Source: Rhodanobacteraceae bacterium (GTDB taxonomy: Bacteria; Pseudomonadota; Gammaproteobacteria; Xanthomonadales; SZUA-5). From it: a DNA stretch of 64,000 nucleotides. The notes below the pieces were generated by a model, which made no database searches, was not told the DNA's origin, and was given only the letters and a program-made list of their open reading frames with translations. Below are positions 61,766-64,000 of the stretch, in pieces. Numbering within the stretch: position 1 is the stretch's first letter; every line of letters starts with the position of its first letter. A program made the position numbers and the translations under genes. The DNA is taken from the NCBI GenBank assembly GCA_016717705.1, contig JADKFD010000004.1, forward strand, positions 119,080 to 183,079, read 5' to 3'.

Positions 61766-63958
61766 ATGTTGCTCAAGCCCAACCGTCTCGCGTTCGCGCT
61801 CACGCTGGCCCTGGCCACGCTGCCCGCCGGGCAGGTCCTGGCGCAGGACACGGCCGACTCTGCGGAGGCGGACAAGTCAGAGGCTGCCCAGCTCGGCACC
61901 ATCACCGTCACCGCGCGCAAACGCGAGGAGACCTTGCAGGAAGTGCCCATTGCGGTCACCGCATTCAGCGCGCAGAAGCTCGATGATTTCAACGTCGAGG
62001 ACCTGTCGGATCTCGATGCGCAGGTACCCAACCTGACCGTCTACGCCGCGCGCGGCTCATCGAGCACGATCACCGCCTACATCCGCGGCGTCGGCCAGGC
62101 CGATCCGCTCTGGGGCGTCGACCCGGGGGTCGGCCTCTACATGGACGACGTCTACATCGCCCGTCCGCAGGGCGCCCTGCTCGACATCTTCGACGTCGAG
62201 CGCATCGAAGTGCTGCGTGGTCCGCAGGGTTCGCTGTACGGCAAGAACACCATCGGCGGCGCGATCAAATATGTGTCGCGCGCGCTCGATCCGGATCTGG
62301 GCGGCAGCGCCAGCCTCACCCTGGGCACCGACAACCAGCAGGACCTCAAGGTCGGCGTCAACGTGCCGCTCGGCGAGTCCGGCTGGGTGGCGCGCTTTGC
62401 CGGCGCCAACCTGACGCGAGATGGCTATGGCGAAAACATCCGCACCGGCCAGGATGTCAGCGACAAGGAAATCGTCGCCGGCCGCTTCACCCTGGGCTAC
62501 ATCGGCAGCGACGTCTGGAATCTGCAGTTCACCGCCGACAGCATCGACGATGCGTCTGCGGTGCGCGGCGCCAAGATGCTGGCGGCGAATCGTTTCGCGC
62601 CTACCGTGTTGCCGCTGGACGATCGCTACGACGTCCGCAACGGCATGCCCAACATCAATGACACGACCATGGAAGGCTACGGCCTGACCTTCAACTACAA
62701 GATCAATGACGACTGGAGTTTCAAGTCGGTCACCGCGCAGCGTCAATCCGACACCGAGACCAACATCGATTTCGACACGCTCCCGAACATCATCGCCGAC
62801 GTCAAAGCCTTCTACAGCGACGAGCAGTTCAGCCAGGAGTTCCAGGTCAACTACGACAATGGCGGCAATTTCACCGCGGTCGGCGGCATGTACTACTTCA
62901 AGGCCGAGGCCGGCGGCACGGTGCTCAACAACTTCTTCAACCTGTCCTTCGGCAACACCAACGGCCAGGTGGACACCGATTCGATCGCCTTCTACGGCGA
63001 AGGCACCTACCACTTCAATGAGCAGTGGGCGTTGACCCTGGGTGGCCGCTGGACCAGCGAGGACAAGGCGGTCGACATCTTCAACCAGACCTTCACCGAT
63101 GCCACTTTCACCGTGCCGCGGGCGACGGTTTCCGACCTCGAGGACGAAGTCAGTTTCGACAACTTCTCGCCGAAGATCTCGCTCGACTATCAGGCCACCG
63201 AGGACACGCTGCTCTACGGCCTGATCTCGCGCGGCTTCAAGAGCGGTGGCTTCAACATCCGCGCCAACATTTCGGCGGTGCCGGCCTCGGGCGAGCCGTT
63301 CGACGACGAGACGCTGACGACCTACGAACTTGGCGCCAAGATGGCCTTCGCCGACCAGAGCTGGTTCCTGAACGCCGCCTATTTCTACAGCGACTACAAG
63401 GACATCCAGCTGTCGATCTTCACCACCATTCCGAACAGCAATCCACCGGCTTTCTTCGGCGACTTCACCAATGCGGGTGCCGCAACGGTACAGGGTGTCG
63501 AACTGGAACTCTTCGGCCAGCTCAGCGAGCGCTGGGTGCTGCAGGGCAACCTCGGTTTTCTGGATGCCGAGTACGACGAGTACATCACCGCCGGCGTCAA
63601 CGTCGCCGACCAGCAGAAGTTCACCAACGCACCGGAGTTCTCGGGCGCACTGTCGATCCAGTACATTCACCCGCTGGCCAATGGCGGCGAGATCCGCAGC
63701 CGCCTCGGCTACAGCTATCAGGACAAGGTCTACCCGACCACCGATCTGTCCGAAGCCATCGCCCAGGACGGCTACGGCCTGTGGAGCGGCAGCGTGATCT
63801 GGCAGGTCAACGACCAGTGGCGGGTGGCGCTGGAAGGCAACAACCTGGCCGACGAGGAATACCGCACCACCGGCTACAACATCGCAGCCCTGGGCATCCT
63901 GACCGGCTTCTACGGCCCGCCGCGCACGGTGGCGCTGACCGCCTCGTACCAGTTCTGA
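61766..63958 (+). CDS. TonB-dependent outer-membrane receptor
   Basis: 730 aa from the ATG at 61766, 8 bp after GGGGAGGA. Signal peptide MLLKPNRLAFALTLALATLP with cleavage after VLA. A TonB-box-like start (LGTITVTARKREETLQEVPIAVTAF, residues about 41-65), the plug domain (VGLYMDDVYIARPQGALLDIFDVERIEVLRGPQGSLYGKNTIGGAIKYVSR, about 125-175), then a 22-strand-type barrel ending in NLADEEYRTTGYN and ALTASYQF (terminal Phe for BAM). This is the large family annotated in sphingomonads and xanthomonads, with many plausible ligands (siderophores, steroids, oligosaccharides). The ligand cannot be named from sequence. Complete, with a terminator 13 bp behind. Confidence 0.94.
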   Translation: MLLKPNRLAFALTLALATLPAGQVLAQDTADSAEADKSEAAQLGTITVTARKREETLQEVPIAVTAFSAQKLDDFNVEDLSDLDAQVPNLTVYAARGSSSTITAYIRGVGQADPLWGVDPGVGLYMDDVYIARPQGALLDIFDVERIEVLRGPQGSLYGKNTIGGAIKYVSRALDPDLGGSASLTLGTDNQQDLKVGVNVPLGESGWVARFAGANLTRDGYGENIRTGQDVSDKEIVAGRFTLGYIGSDVWNLQFTADSIDDASAVRGAKMLAANRFAPTVLPLDDRYDVRNGMPNINDTTMEGYGLTFNYKINDDWSFKSVTAQRQSDTETNIDFDTLPNIIADVKAFYSDEQFSQEFQVNYDNGGNFTAVGGMYYFKAEAGGTVLNNFFNLSFGNTNGQVDTDSIAFYGEGTYHFNEQWALTLGGRWTSEDKAVDIFNQTFTDATFTVPRATVSDLEDEVSFDNFSPKISLDYQATEDTLLYGLISRGFKSGGFNIRANISAVPASGEPFDDETLTTYELGAKMAFADQSWFLNAAYFYSDYKDIQLSIFTTIPNSNPPAFFGDFTNAGAATVQGVELELFGQLSERWVLQGNLGFLDAEYDEYITAGVNVADQQKFTNAPEFSGALSIQYIHPLANGGEIRSRLGYSYQDKVYPTTDLSEAIAQDGYGLWSGSVIWQVNDQWRVALEGNNLADEEYRTTGYNIAALGILTGFYGPPRTVALTASYQF

Positions 63959-63970
63959 GGCAGCTCCCAA

Positions 63971-64000
63971 CCGACCCCGCCTGGTGCGGGGTCGGTCTTT
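63971..64000 (+). terminator. Intrinsic terminator after the TonB-dependent receptor
   Basis: CCGACCCCGC, loop CTGGT, GCGGGGTCGG, then TCTTT at the window edge. A perfect 10-bp GC-rich stem with a T-rich tail. Confidence 0.92.

Overview
The window is 64 kb of high-GC chromosome with no phage, transposase, tRNA, rRNA or CRISPR array. The gene set suggests a gammaproteobacterium, most likely Lysobacterales (Xanthomonadales). It includes flavodoxin-type HemG, a full branched-chain keto-acid dehydrogenase operon, thiG-trmB, mreBCD-mrdA-rodA, DUF3106 in a sigma-factor operon, a kinase-TPR protein and a plug-type TonB receptor. The genus cannot be fixed from the sequence.

Layout, left to right. 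1-9 kb: recQ (cut by the window edge), an MFS exporter, yicC, a secreted class A-like beta-lactamase-fold protein, a membrane Ser/Thr kinase with a DUF1566 sensor end, a membrane protein, and hemG. 9-18 kb: a kinase-TPR protein divergent from the bkdA1-bkdA2-bkdB-lpdV operon. This operon oxidises the keto acids made by IlvE, which is encoded at 27 kb. 18-28 kb: gmk, an NtrY/NtrC-like pair, a TerB-like protein, a CtlX-like hydrolase, two OmpH/Skp-like proteins with a GNAT enzyme, a secreted amidohydrolase and ilvE. 28-43 kb: priA, DUF4286, DUF3667, an epimerase, a MATE exporter, a large secreted HzsA-related c-type haem protein, thiG-trmB, an SLC13-type transporter, a Rieske protein and a GNAT enzyme. 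43-51.5 kb: parAB, then the rod-shape operon mreB-mreC-mreD-mrdA-rodA. 51.5-54.6 kb: a four-gene sigma-factor operon beside an 829-bp AT-rich gap with paired DnaA boxes that looks like a replication origin or DnaA-titration site. 54.6-64 kb: a Ser/Thr kinase, a GAF-type sensor kinase, a second ECF sigma operon with a HEAT-repeat protein, and a TonB-dependent receptor followed by a strong terminator.

Two features run through the whole window. First, the intergenic DNA is full of paired inverted repeats. Several families fit GTAG-type REP doublets. A second class is built from 7-bp units (GGGACCC, GGGGCAG, GTGAGTA, ACCAACA), often as inverted pairs, and some tracts enter or extend coding sequences (the bkdB linker, the mrdA and Rieske tails). 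Second, at least six genes are broken by 1-2 base indels, several in short runs, and there is a 25-G homopolymer. This may be slippage in the cell or read error, and it should be resolved before any of these genes is called a pseudogene.
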